Part shown: positions 47,239-58,906 of the stretch, piece by piece | Layout of the letters: every line of letters starts with the position of its first letter | How positions within the stretch are numbered: the first letter of the stretch is position 1 | Source of the DNA: Erigeron canadensis | Taxonomy: Eukaryota > Streptophyta > Magnoliopsida > Asterales > Asteraceae | Direction: 5' to 3' | DNA: 64,000 bases | Assembly (NCBI RefSeq): GCF_010389155.1 | Contig: NC_057762.1 | Coordinates: 3,211,513 to 3,275,512 of the forward strand | The notes under the pieces: generated by a model | Databases searched by the model: none | What the model saw: the letters and a program-made list of their open reading frames with translations, nothing else | Told to the model about the DNA's origin: nothing | Program-made: the position numbers and the translations under genes

Positions 47239-49603
47239 ATGTCTGGAACCGAACAACCAAACCCTAACCCAAATGCCAATATGAACCAAAATCCACCACC
47301 TCCACCACCAGCTCAACCCGGTGTTCATGTTCACTTTCCAAACAATCCGGTACCTAAATTTAATGGAAATAGTGACACATTCATTACATGGAAGGCATGT
47401 ATGCTCAAGTACATCGCTGGTGTTGAAAGACACTTAACCACCATTCTTGTTGAAGGTCCTTATGTTCCCATGAATGCATCAACTGTTGTCTTTAATCAAG
47501 ATGGGACCCCTAGGTTAACACCCAAAGAGAAAGATCATTGGTCAGAAGAAGATCATCGTTTGGCTGACCTAGACTCTAAATTACAAAACATGATTCTCTT
47601 TGCTGTCCCAGAAAGTTTGAAACCCACTCTTGTTTTACTTGATAATTCTAAGTTGATGTGGGAAGAATTGCTAACACAATTTGAAGGAACAAAGGAAACT
47701 GTCACCACAAGAAAAGTTTCTTTGAATAAAAAATATGAAGCATTTTTTGCATTACCAAATGAGTCTTTAACTGAAACATATCTTAGGTTTACGAATTTGG
47801 TCAATCAATTAAAAGCTCTTGGTGTCACAAAAGACAAAGAAATTTTGCTTGAAAAATTTTGTGATATTTTGCCTTCAAAATGGGAAAACTTGATCATGGT
47901 GTTAAGACAAGGCAACACCCTTCACAGCCACACTTTGGCCTCTCTGTATGGTGCTTTTAGATTTACTGAGGAAAACAAAGCAAAGAGAGCTGTGGCTAAG
48001 CAAGATGCAAAGAATCATTCATCTACCAAGTCAGCTCTGGTTCATTATTCTGAACCTCAAGATACTGTCCTACTATCTTCTGAGAGTGATCAGTCTGACT
48101 CTGTGAAGAAGATAGTAGCTGAACTAATGAAAGTTGGTATTTCTGATTATGCATCACATGAATGTGATGAGGATGATGATGATGATCTGATTGCTATGAT
48201 TGCCAAAACCTTTAATCGCTTTAAATTTAAAACCAAAAGAAATGGCAAGCAATTTTCTTCAAACAACACTATTGATAAGTCCAATCTTGAATGTTTTAAA
48301 TGTGGAAAGAAAGGACATTTTATGAAGGAATACAGATCATCACAACCTTCCTCATCACACACTGCCCTAACCACTCTATCTTTCAGAAGCCAGATGATGG
48401 GTACAAAGCTAAGTACAAGAAGCTGAAAGCCCACATGGCAATGATGGCACAAGAAGAATCCAACAAGAATAGCTGCATGGTAGCTGACACTGAAAAATGG
48501 GAGGATTCTGACGAGTCATCTGATGATGAAGAAGAAGTAAGGGATATGTGTTTCATGGCTCGTGAAGATCAAAGTCATGTTGTTAAGTCTGATGTGAAAT
48601 CTGGTCGTTGGGTGGATATTATCATGAAAAAGGTTAGTGAATTTGGTTTTGAGAATGATGAAGGACTAAAACTGGATCTTTTAGTTCGAATTGAGGCCGA
48701 CATATCATATGTTGAGACTGTGCGTTCAGAAAGTATTAAAAATTTTGAAATAAATTCTTCTGAACTGAACGCCAGTCAAGCCAGATTGAAAGAACTGAAA
48801 GATGTTCAGTTGACCTTGAAAAGCTATCAATCAATGGTTTCAAAATTAGAATTGGAAAAGGAAGAACTAAAAATCATTTTGGAAAAAGAACAAAAAATAA
48901 TAAAATCTTGGATGAAATCACCTTTTCCAGAAGCTGCCGTAAAAAAAACTTTTGAAAACCAAAGAATCACCTATGGCACTGGTGATCTTCATCTTGCTTC
49001 TGTAATAACTGATCTTGATGCTCTTCCAAAAGAAATGAGACCAGAAATTGTTTTTAAAGATCTTGGAAAATCAAAACTAATAACTGATCAAGCCCAGGAA
49101 CAACCTGAGGGCAAATCTGAAGCAAGTCAGACCACTGCTTCAGAAAAGAAGGCTAAATCCAAAAAGCCTTCCCCTCAATCTTCAAATCAGGTTTCCAAAA
49201 ACCAGAAAAAGAAGAAGAATGTCATCCCTGCTGAGCCTTCTACCTCAGATTCTGGTAGAGCTCAGGTGTCTGATCAAGAATCTATTTTGTTAAGGATTGA
49301 AAGTCAGTTTCAAAATTTGGCTAGGCAAGTGCAAAGCTGTAATGCACGATTAAAAAATGTTGAAAGCACTCCCCAAAATCCCAAACAAAACCCAAAAACT
49401 TTTTCAAAGAAAATTAAACAAGAAAAGCAAAAATCTGAGAAGAAAAAGGTTTCTAGGTCATTAAACCAACTGTTTTTGTGTCATCAGAAATTATGACTGA
49501 GATTCCCTTTGATCCATCTGTTCCCCACATACCAAAGAAATCTGAGACTGTTCAGGGAAAGTCCAGTGAACCCATGAAAAGATGGGTTCCCAAAAAGAAC
49601 TAA
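47239..49603 (+). pseudogene. copia gag, frameshifted
   Basis: It starts at ATG 47239 with a proline/asparagine-rich leader, then the capsid-type domain (FNGNSDTFITWKACM, YLRFTNLVNQLKALG). A CCHC zinc knuckle follows (CFKCGKKGHFMKEY, about 48292-48333), in which the last cysteine is replaced by tyrosine. The frame ends at 48426. The sequence continues in another frame (to 49496) after a shift at about 48365-48385, with an acidic stretch and a coiled-coil-like region. A second shift lies at about 49445-49460, after which the frame matches pol and ends WVPKKN, TAA at 49601-49603. Each shift fits a one-base loss. Gag would form the particle shell; this copy cannot make a full one. Confidence 0.85.
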
Positions 49604-49609
49604 TTTTTT

Positions 49610-52600
49610 GTGTATGTGCAGGGTGACCACAAAAAGAATACTTGGTTTCTTGACAGTGCTGCTGGCAGAACCATGACTGGTCACAAATCCCTGCTGGAGG
49701 AATATAGGGTGCAAGAGGGGCCCTCAATAACTTTTGGTAATGATGATCATGGACAAACTGAAGGATATAGTATTGTGAATAACGGTCAGGTCAAATTCAC
49801 AAAAGTTGCATATGTGAATGGTTTAAAATATAACCTGATCAGTGTCAGCCAACTTTGTGATGATGGCTTTAAGGTTTTATTTGATATTTCACAAGGTACC
49901 ATATTCAACAGAGATTGGAAGGTAGTGATGATTGCTCCCAGAAAAGGAAACATTTATGTAGTAGACATGAACAGTGCTACTTCTCAACAATGTTTCTATA
50001 CAAAGGCTGATGAGGACACCAATTGGTTGTGGCACAAAAGGTTATCCCATCTCAATTTCAAAAATATAAATAAATTGTCAAGAAAACAACTTGCTGATGG
50101 GATACCAGCCATGTCTTTCAATAAAGACAAGTCATGTCCAGGGTGTGAAATGGGAAAGAAGAAAAGAGCATCTTTCAAAACCAAGCAAAATTTCAGCATC
50201 ACTGAACCACTTCATATGTTACACATGGATCTCTTTGGTCCTGTGAATGTTCAGATAAGAGCCGGGAAGAAGTACACTCTGGTTGTAGTTGATGAATATT
50301 CAAGATATTGTTGGGTAATCTTCCTCAGAAATAAAAGTGAAGCTGCTGCTGAAATTATTTCCCTCATCAAACAAATTGAACTTAAGCACAAGCGAAAAGT
50401 ACGTCAGCTCAGAAGTGACAATGGCACTGAATTCAGAAATTCCACTCTGGAAACCTTCTGCACTGACACTGGCATATCTCAGAACTTCTCCTCAGCACAT
50501 ACTCCAGAGCAAAATGGTGTTGTAGAAAGAAAGAATCGAACACTGATTGAAGCTGCCAGAAGTATGTTGAATGAGTCAGGTCTTCCAAAATGTTTTTGGG
50601 CTGAAGCTGTTGCAACTGCTTGCTACACTCAGAATCGTTCCATTTATGTCAAAAGACATAAGAAGACTGCCTATGAAGTACTCAGAAATAGAAAGCCTAA
50701 TATTGGATATTTTCATGTTTTTGGATGTCCAGTATACATTCTGAATGATTCCAGCAAATTGGGCAAATTTGATGCCAAAGCTGATGAAGGGTACTTCCTA
50801 GGTTATTCAACAATTCGCAAGGCCTTTAGAGTCTATAACAAAAGACTTGAAAAGGTTGATGAGTCAGTTCATGTTACCTTTGATGAATCAAATTCTGCAA
50901 TCTTTGATAAACCAGTATCTGAACCACCTTCAGAAAGTCCTCTCAGTTTCGGTGATTCTGATCAAAATGACAAATCAGATCAATCACCTGAACATGTTTC
51001 TGTTCAATCTAGCTCAGAACCAATTTCAAATCAGCAAAGTAGCATTCCTTTCTATCCTTCAGTCACATTCAAACTACCTACTGAATTGACTATTGGATCA
51101 GACGTGCGTGTTACTCCTCAGATATCAGTTTCCCCTGAAATACCTCAGAACGAAGAATTTCATGATGCAAATCGTGATCTACAAGATGATGAAGATGATG
51201 AAACTGAAATAGTTTATTCTGATCCATCTTCTGAAGTAGGACAGAGGAGTTCTTGCACTGATATCATTGTTCATCCTGGTCATTACTCTAAATGGACTCG
51301 CTCACATCCAATTGATCAAGTGATTGGCGATCCAAGTAGAGGGGTTCAGACCAGAAGAGCCACAAGCGATCAATGCTTATACGTCAGCTTCTTGTCACTG
51401 ATAGAACCAAAGAAGATTGACGAGGCTTTGAAAGATCCAAGTTGGGTTGAAGCCATGCAAGAAGAGCTCAACCAATTTGAAAGGAACAATGTTTGGGAGC
51501 TTGTTCCATGTCCCCCCAATCTGAAGAAAGAACCTATTGGGACAAGATGGGTCTTTCGAAACAAGGTAGATGAAGATGGCCATGTAATCAGAAACAAGGC
51601 CAGACTTGTTGCAAAGGGTTATGTACAAGAAGAAGGAATTGATTTTGATGAGACTTTTGCACCAGTGGCAAGACTAGAAGCTATCAGAATATTCTTAGCA
51701 TTTGCAGCTCATCATGAGTTCAAGGTCTACCAAATGGATGTCAAAAGTGCATTCCTGAATGGAGAGCTAGAAGAAGTTGTGTATGTGTATCAACCTCCAG
51801 GGTTTGAAAGCAAAGAAAAACCTCACTGGGTGTATCGATTAAACAAAGCATTGTATGGTCTGAGACAAGCACCTAGAGCCTGGTATGATACTCTAACTCG
51901 ACATCTTTTAGATAATGGTTTTCGTAGAGGTGCTATAGATAACACTTTATTCATCTTGCATGAGAAAAGTGATATCTTACTTGTACAAGTATATGTTGAT
52001 GATATTGTGTTTGGGTCTACAAATGAAAAATTGTGTGACAAGTTTTCAAAAATTATCTCTTTTGAGTATGAAATGAGTATGATGGGTGAATTGACATATT
52101 TTCTAGGTCTTCAAGTAAAACAAACCAGTGATGGTATTTTTATTAATCAAGAAAAATATGTCAAAGATTTATTAAAGAAATATCAATTTGATTCAGTCTC
52201 ATCTAAAGATACTCCAATTTCTGCACCATTAACTTTGGACTCAGATCCTAATGGAAAACCTATCGACCCCACAAAGTATCGTGGTATGGTGGGATCACTA
52301 ATGTACTTAACTGCAAGTAGACCAGACATAATGTTTGCAACATGTCTTTGTGCACGATTTCAATCTGATCCCAGAGAAGCATACCAGAATGCAGTAAAAA
52401 GAATTTTTCGATACCTGAAAGGTGTCCCCAGACTAGGTCTTTGGTATCCCAAAGGCTCAAGTCTAGATCTCATGGGCTATTCAGATTCTGATCATGCAGG
52501 TTGTAAGATAGATTGGAAAAGTACCACAGGTGGATGTCATTTTCTTGGTGGCAAATTAGTTAGTTGGACAAGTAAGAAGCAGACTGCAGTATCATTATCA

Positions 52601-52936
52601 ACTGCTGAGGCTGAGTACATTTCTGCTGCAAGTTGTTGTGCTCAGATTTTATGGATGAAAAATCAACTAACTGATTATGGTGTTAAGTACACAAGAACGC
52701 CAATATTTTGTAATAACACAAGTGCCATTGCAATATCTCACAATCCTGTCATGCACTCTAAAACCAAGCATATTGATCTCAGGTACCATTTCATTCGTGA
52801 TCATATTTTAAAAGGTGACATTGAAATTCATTTCATTCCCACTGATAAACAACTGGCTGATGTGTTTACAAAACCTTTAGATGTCAAAACTTTTAAACAT
52901 CTCATCAGTGAGTTAGGAATGCTAAATCCTGTGTAG
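49610..52936 (+). CDS. copia pol polyprotein (PR-IN-RT-RH)
   Basis: An open frame of about 1,108 residues in the same frame as the end of gag, with a TAA between them. There is no ATG at the start, so it must be reached by readthrough, splicing or from gag. The protease region has DSA at about residues 15-17 where DSG/DTG is expected. Integrase shows the H-x4-H...C-x2-C finger (about residues 141-185) and the catalytic acids in [15 protein letters not shown] and [10 protein letters not shown] (about 205-305). Reverse transcriptase has [13 protein letters not shown] and YVDD (about 707-797). RNase H has YSDSDHAG and STAEAEYI, and the end reads [10 protein letters not shown]. Apart from the protease motif it looks intact. 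Confidence 0.9.
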   Translation: MYVQGDHKKNTWFLDSAAGRTMTGHKSLLEEYRVQEGPSITFGNDDHGQTEGYSIVNNGQVKFTKVAYVNGLKYNLISVSQLCDDGFKVLFDISQGTIFNRDWKVVMIAPRKGNIYVVDMNSATSQQCFYTKADEDTNWLWHKRLSHLNFKNINKLSRKQLADGIPAMSFNKDKSCPGCEMGKKKRASFKTKQNFSITEPLHMLHMDLFGPVNVQIRAGKKYTLVVVDEYSRYCWVIFLRNKSEAAAEIISLIKQIELKHKRKVRQLRSDNGTEFRNSTLETFCTDTGISQNFSSAHTPEQNGVVERKNRTLIEAARSMLNESGLPKCFWAEAVATACYTQNRSIYVKRHKKTAYEVLRNRKPNIGYFHVFGCPVYILNDSSKLGKFDAKADEGYFLGYSTIRKAFRVYNKRLEKVDESVHVTFDESNSAIFDKPVSEPPSESPLSFGDSDQNDKSDQSPEHVSVQSSSEPISNQQSSIPFYPSVTFKLPTELTIGSDVRVTPQISVSPEIPQNEEFHDANRDLQDDEDDETEIVYSDPSSEVGQRSSCTDIIVHPGHYSKWTRSHPIDQVIGDPSRGVQTRRATSDQCLYVSFLSLIEPKKIDEALKDPSWVEAMQEELNQFERNNVWELVPCPPNLKKEPIGTRWVFRNKVDEDGHVIRNKARLVAKGYVQEEGIDFDETFAPVARLEAIRIFLAFAAHHEFKVYQMDVKSAFLNGELEEVVYVYQPPGFESKEKPHWVYRLNKALYGLRQAPRAWYDTLTRHLLDNGFRRGAIDNTLFILHEKSDILLVQVYVDDIVFGSTNEKLCDKFSKIISFEYEMSMMGELTYFLGLQVKQTSDGIFINQEKYVKDLLKKYQFDSVSSKDTPISAPLTLDSDPNGKPIDPTKYRGMVGSLMYLTASRPDIMFATCLCARFQSDPREAYQNAVKRIFRYLKGVPRLGLWYPKGSSLDLMGYSDSDHAGCKIDWKSTTGGCHFLGGKLVSWTSKKQTAVSLSTAEAEYISAASCCAQILWMKNQLTDYGVKYTRTPIFCNNTSAIAISHNPVMHSKTKHIDLRYHFIRDHILKGDIEIHFIPTDKQLADVFTKPLDVKTFKHLISELGMLNPV

Positions 52937-53650
52937 CATTTCAGGGGGAATAGACAAAAAATGTTTTTACAAGAAAAAGAAATTTTTTTTTGAGGGGGAA
53001 TTTTTGCCTCAGAAAACACTCTGTCTGAAATGTCTCAGGAACTGAAGGACTTCAGAATTTCTAGAATATGAGAAGGTTCAGATTGCACTTCCTTAACCTC
53101 TCTCAGAACTTTAAATTATTCAATCTGAAGTCCATCAAAACCTTTTATTACACAATGGATACCTAGCTGGCAAGTGGACACGTGATTTTTACTATTCCAG
53201 GATACCTTTTTGCTGACGTGTCATACTATTTGCGCCGTTAAGGAAAATGATAATTGCTTTTGCATTTAAAATGGTTGAATTTTTCTTGAAAAAGTGGAGT
53301 CATGGCCGTTGTTGCATTTAATGCGGACGTGTCACCGGAAATTATTTCAGACTTCAAACCCGATCAAAATTACCATCAATAAAATATCATTATATTTTAT
53401 TGGGTTTGAATTCCAAAATCTTTTTATTTATTTTCAACGGAAAATCCTTTGAATTTCTTTGAAAAAATATATATCTTTTTCCAAGATCATTCCTTCATTT
53501 ACTTCATTTTTCATTTACTCCCAATCATATCTCTTTCTCATTCTCTCAAATATTCAACATTCATTTCATCTTCTTTCATAACTTCAAACCCTAAAGTTTC
53601 TTAACACATTTTCATTTCCTTTCTTTCATTTCATTCTATCTCCTTTTAAA
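52937..53650 (+). other. Non-coding spacer between pol and the third ORF
   Basis: 714 bp without a convincing frame. After the two polypurine motifs it becomes T-rich and pyrimidine-rich just before the ATG at 53651 (TTTCATTTCATTCTATCTCC), so it could hold a splice acceptor or leader for a subgenomic mRNA. No specific signal is proven. Confidence 0.5.
52943..53000 (+). other. Two polypurine-tract-like motifs after pol
   Basis: AGGGGGAA occurs at 52943-52950 and 52993-53000 (the latter within GAGGGGGAATTT), identical to the real 3' polypurine tract at 57949-57956. Multiple polypurine tracts are a described feature of Sireviruses. They could prime extra plus-strand starts. Confidence 0.6.
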
Positions 53651-56600
53651 ATGGCTTCCTCATCATCCGTTAAAGAACCCAAAACACTCATCGCTTTTGA
53701 ATATTCTCCACCCAAATCTGCTGTTAAGCCCAGCTCTCAATGGCCAAAAGACTTTGAGTCTAAAACCATTCGTTTCAATATGAACAATTTTAAAGCAGCC
53801 CTGAATGCCAAATCTGAAGGGCTTATGGGCAGATTAAACGCGTTTCTTCAACGTTGTCCCATTTCATACGCTCTTACTGCTGACCCAGAGCGTTTATACC
53901 ATCGATACTTGCTGGAATTTTGGTATACGGCCGAAGTTGCCAAAGATGAGAAGTCAATAGCCTTCACGCTGAAGGAGGGTACGGTGAAGTGCGTATTGAC
54001 GCTTGACGGTTTCAGGGAGGCGCTCAGGCTGAACTATTTGCCTCCCAACACCCCGTACACGAAAATACAAAAAGGGGTGAACTTCAGGGAAGTTTTGCTA
54101 GTTACTGGCCACAACCAGATCGTTGATGATGATGGCAATTTGAAGACGTCGGGCCACATCTTCATTGCTGGTTTCAAGGGGTGCTGGAGATACTTTTGGA
54201 CACAGATTGTAGAGTGTCTCGGAGGGAATAGTGGAGGACTGGATCAAATCTCTTTGATTCAGGTCGAGATGGGCTACTATTTGTGGCACGGGATGAAGGT
54301 AGACTTTGCTGAGATGTTGTTTGCTCAGCTGTTGACTAAGTTGAAGGGGAAGAGGAGCATCCATATTGCCTTCCCCAGATTTTTAAGTATTTGTTTTTTG
54401 GCGATTCTGGGAGAAGGATACACTGACGTTCTTTAGGAGAGCTCTCAGACCGAATTTTGCAAGGACCTCTCCAAGATGACCGAGTCTGAGGACGAACCTG
54501 AACTGTCTCCTGCTATGCTTCAGGTACTTAGTAACAACTTTAAAACTGATACAGCACGACCGGCTGGCTCAGAAAGATCACTGGGCGGGTCACAAAAGAA
54601 TGTGAGACCCACCAGTCGATCTAGTGGCAATACGCTACACTTGTTTAAACCCAAAACAAGTTCTACCCTGCCACCTTCATCTTCCACTAACCAACCTGAG
54701 GATCTCTCAAAAGACTCCTCAGGATTTCCAAAGGGTTTATTAACACTGCGTTCTTTTAGGCCATCCTTACAACCCAAGGATATTAGTACCCAAGCTTAGC
54801 CTTCTGAAACCTCAAAACAGGTTTCAGAAGAAGGTCAAATAGGAAACCTACAAGCAGCGGTCTCCAAAACTTCTTTAGGAGGAGATGATGAAGATATTGG
54901 TGTGTCAGCCCAACACACATTAGAAGTTGTGTCTGCACATGCACTCCCTGTAACTTCACAAATCTTACACTCTTTGCTTGCACAAACTTTTGATGTTTCT
55001 CAGGTGATACCCAGAGGAATGGAGGTTTCTAAGTCTACGGCCGATGATGAGACTCTTGGATCCAGCACAAGAGTTACTGAGGCACAACTGGTATCGTCTG
55101 AAGTAGTCCCATCTCTAACCAGTAACGATGCACCTGCTGAAGCAGCTGCTGAACTGGGTGCTGGTTTAGATTCTGGGAATCTAGACCAGAGCATATCTGA
55201 CCAGAATGTAAATGTCTGGGATGAAGATGAGCTACCTGAGGGAAACCTCGAAGACTTTGTTTTTGATGAAGAGTTATTGAGGGAGAATCTTTCAGATTCT
55301 GAGCCAACCCTCACTCATTTTGAAGAACCAGATTCACCACCTCTTTCACAACAACAACAACAACAACAACAACAACACAATCTCATTGATCTCGATCCAC
55401 CTTATCAACCACCACCAATTTCTCATCAACACCCTTTATTTCCACAAGGCACAACTCCGGCCTATGTCACTTCTGCTGTCTTTCAACCACCTCTTCAATT
55501 CCTTCACCCACAAATCCATGAGGTTCCACCAAGGAGGACGTATGATCTGCTAGGAGAGCAAGAGAAAGAGCTGGATTCTGAGACCGAGTCTGATGGTCCT
55601 TCAGAAAGAATCCTGGAGAAATCTCTGGCGAGCATCAGGACTACTCCTTTTGTTGCTTCAGCTTCCACTTTGACTGCTGCACCACTAAGCATGGAAGCTC
55701 AGCTAGAGAAATCGCAAACTGCAGTCCAAAACCTTCTCATTCAGGTTGAGGGCTTATCAAAATCTCTGGCTGCCAACACCAAGTCTCTAGCCGATCTGAA
55801 GGATGCCCAGGGTGTTATAGGTACTGAATTTACAAGAATAGCAGTGAATGAGAGCTTGGTGGTTGGGAAGTTGCATGAATTGGTGTCATCTTGCAATGGT
55901 TTAAGTAAGGCTATTGGTGAAGCCTTCAAGTTGACCAAGAGGGATGTGCAGAGTTCAGTAGTTGCAAATCTGCAATCCTGGTTATTAATGATACAAAACT
56001 CTTTCTTGGCACTTGAAAAGGAAGTAGGTGAGTTGGTTAAGAAGCCGGATGTTGATGCAGAGTCTCTTGGTGCCTCAATTGGTGAAAAAGTTTCTGCGAC
56101 ACTGAAATCTATTTTTTCTGAAGATCTCATTTCTCAGATTTCAGTGTCGGTGGCTGACAAAGTTGAAGAGAGGGTCAGGGTGCTGGTTTCTGAAGTCTCT
56201 AAAGCAACAAATGACAAGGTTGACAAAGCTGTAACTGAAATGAAAAACTCTGTGCCAACTCTTGATAAACAAGTTCAGAACCAGTCAAAGCAACTGGATG
56301 AAATCCTGGCCCTGCTCAAGAAAACTCCTGAAGTTGTTACTCCTCCTCCCTCTGGTGCGTTATCTGATGAAGAAAAGGGGTTACTGAACGAAGTCCTGGA
56401 GCATGAAAAGCTGAATCTGAACTCTACATTCAGATTAAGAGCTTAGTTTGCAACTATGTCGAAGGGAATTTCTGATAGTATTTCCCAGCAGAATTGGGAA
56501 CCTCTGCAGGGCATGCAGAAGGCAATTGAATTATATGCAAGGATGCCTGCGGAGATTCCCAAAGGGGGAAGTGATGTGCCAATTGGTCTGCTGGCCAGCT

Positions 56601-57661
56601 CTCAAGAATTAATCGAAGCAACCAAGAGGCCATCTGGATCTGAGGGGGAACGACCAAGGAAACAATCTGAACCCCAACCATCTGAACAAGCAAGAAAAGA
56701 TAAAGGCAAAGCTAAGATGGTTGAGGAGCCAAAGAAAAAGGGGGCCAAGGACTCTGGCTTTGTGGTTGGTGAGAATGTGGATGAGCATGGTTATCCATTG
56801 CCAGACTTAGAAGCTGATCAGAAGAAGTTGGAAGCCCTTCAGAGACAAGTCTCCAATCAGTTCATAATGTGGAGAGAGACTCAAGAAAGAGATAGGGCCC
56901 AACACTTGGCAATGGGTACCATTGATTTGGTGGATGCTGCAGCTCTTGGTCTTACAAAAGAAAGATATCAGAAAATCAAGCATGACGCAAGATTGCAGAA
57001 GGCATTGGTGGATATGGCAGAATATGAGTATGGGATGAAGTATTCTCCCTTAGAACAGAAACTGGACCATCTCACTTTCAAGATATCTATTGAAGATTTG
57101 ATAAAGAATAGAAAGAAAGAGATGGAGATTTGAAAGAAAGAAATAATGTCCAGTGTTCTGAAAGCTGAAAAAGAAATCTGCAGGCCACCCCAGAAGCCCA
57201 AACTTACTGGCCCAAGGACTTCAAGGAAAAATGCTCGAGATGCTGACCTCTCTACATTCATACCCATTTCCAAAGAAGTTGCTCAGGTAAAGGATAAACA
57301 TGAGAAGGATCAGTATGATTACTACATGAAACACAGGTGTCATCCTGCAAAGATCCTGGACATGCAAATTCTGAAGGAAGATGGTCTGAAGCTGTTTAAT
57401 CTGACTGTAAAAAGAGAAGGTAGAGCTGAAGAAGAGTATGAGCAAGTATCGGTGCATAAGTTTGGGTATTCTGAGCATAAGGAGATGATCAATGCGTTGA
57501 AGGGAAAACCGAAGTCTCATCTGAATGGCGCCTGGATGCTGAAGATCCAACAGAAAATGAAGGCCAAGGTTGAGATGGAGGAAAGACTATTTGGAAAGAT
57601 CAGCTCTCCTAAGAGAAAAGCTACTGAAGGACCTTCTGGCTCAAGGCCTGCGAAGAAGTAG
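53651..57661 (+). pseudogene. Third ORF of the copia element, four in-frame stops
   Basis: One frame runs 4,011 bp (1,337 codons) from ATG 53651 to TAG 57659-57661, with no frameshift. It is interrupted by TAG at 54434, TAG at 54797, TAG at 56444 and TGA at 57131 (codons 262, 383, 932, 1161). The first 260 residues (NAFLQRCPISYALTADPERL, YHRYLLEFWYTAEVAKDE, FPRFLSICFLAILGEGY) resemble a family annotated as putative plant transposon protein in composite genomes. Then come an acidic Ser-rich part, a (CAA)9 glutamine run (55349-55376), coiled-coil-like segments (about 55690-56330) and a Lys-rich C-terminus. No signal peptide or clear membrane helix is visible, so an envelope role is not supported. 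Function unknown. Confidence 0.8.
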
Positions 57662-57948
57662 TGTATCCCTTTGTAAATATTTGTACTTGTAAATATTTTT
57701 CATTTCATTTCATTTCTGTACTTGTAACTGAACAAGCATCTCAGTATCTTCTATATAGTTGCAAGTTACATCATATTATTAGAAAATAGTTTAAGTTAGA
57801 AAACAAACTAGAAAATTTTTCTTAAGGCATCGTGATCTATGAGATGTCCTTAGAAATATTTTTAAAACTTAAACAAAAACCTGTATTTTTAGACTTACAA
57901 ACTTGTATAGATAGAAGTCTAAAATACATGAACTATTTTAGAACAAAT

Positions 57949-57956
57949 AGGGGGAA
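57949..57956 (+). other. 3' polypurine tract of the copia element
   Basis: AGGGGGAA ends 2 bp before the 3' LTR and is the expected plus-strand primer. Confidence 0.9.
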
Positions 57957-57958
57957 TT

Positions 57959-58901
57959 TGTTAGGTCAAAAATCGACTAAGTATAATTTGTTCAAAATAG
58001 TTGAAGCTCAGTGAAGAAAGCTTGCTCAGGATTCTGAAGTCATTCAAAATATAGCTCACTGAAGCTTCACTTCAGATTCAAAATCAACCAACACTGAAGA
58101 CGTTCAGACGGAAGTCAAAGACTGAAGACTGAGGAAGAAGATCATCTCAGAAGCAGAGCTCAGAGAAGATCTTACCTGAAGTTGAATCTGAAGAGGCTCA
58201 GTGAAAAAGTACTTACAACACTTTTTCACTGATTACGAGGAAAGTCTTTTTGCAGCTTTAACTACCTTTACCCGGTTAATTTCTATCAACTTGGGATTGG
58301 GAAAGTTTTAGCAAAAGGTTGGGAATAAAGTATGTCAAGTCACATCAAGAAACTTACATACTTTACCTTAAACAAGCATGTTATGGATTTGTCACACGAA
58401 TCCATCCAACCATATTTAGTACGGCATATTGCCATGTCATCAGGACATGTTTGTCTATAAATATAAGACTTCTCACACTTGCAAATATTGTTTGGAACTT
58501 TGGCAATTGCAACGTGTGATATTACTCTAAGTATTCTTACGAGTAATTCCTTGTCGCATAGATCATTTGTATTTCTGGGTTGTTTAGATACTTTCACAAG
58601 TGTGATTATCTTTGTTCCGCAACAACTCTTGTATTTTGTTTATAAGCAATAAATAAAATACATTGAAAAGTACATCTCGACTCATTGCCATAATACTTGA
58701 TTATATTTAGTAATTTATATAGTTTCAAGCAATTATACCTTATTACTCTTATCCATTATCTGGATCGTAATTCTAACTAGTCATATCTAGTTTCGATTTA
58801 CTTGCCAGTCGGGTTACTTGATATAACTTGTGATTACTATTGTCTAACCTTATATCTTGTTATATCTTGATCTCGTGTACATCTTGTTAGGTGGACTTAC
58901 A
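57959..58901 (+). repeat. 3' LTR of the copia element
   Basis: 943 bp, same length as the 5' LTR. By eye the two differ at 11 positions (7 transitions, 4 transversions) and no gaps. TATA box at 58456-58463. AAATT target duplication follows at 58902-58906. Confidence 0.95.
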
Positions 58902-58906
58902 AAATT

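Larger units (their letters stand above)
46234..58901 (+). mobile_element. Ty1/copia LTR retrotransposon with third ORF, 12.67 kb
   Basis: A full-length element: 943-bp LTRs starting TG and ending CA, AAATT target duplications, primer-binding site TGGTATCAGAGC at 47179-47190 (complementary to initiator tRNA-Met), gag (47239 to about 49603), pol (49610-52936), a third ORF (53651-57661) and a polypurine tract at 57949-57956. The order protease, integrase, reverse transcriptase, RNase H makes it copia. A long reading frame after pol together with repeated polypurine tracts points to the Sirevirus-like lineage. By hand I count 11 substitutions between the LTRs (about 1.2%), so the insertion is recent, roughly half a million years if a rate near 1.3e-8 per site per year applies. 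Confidence 0.95.

Noticed and set aside
53651..57661. Calling the third copia ORF an envelope gene
   Set aside because: No signal peptide, cleavage site or convincing membrane segment could be seen; position alone is not enough.
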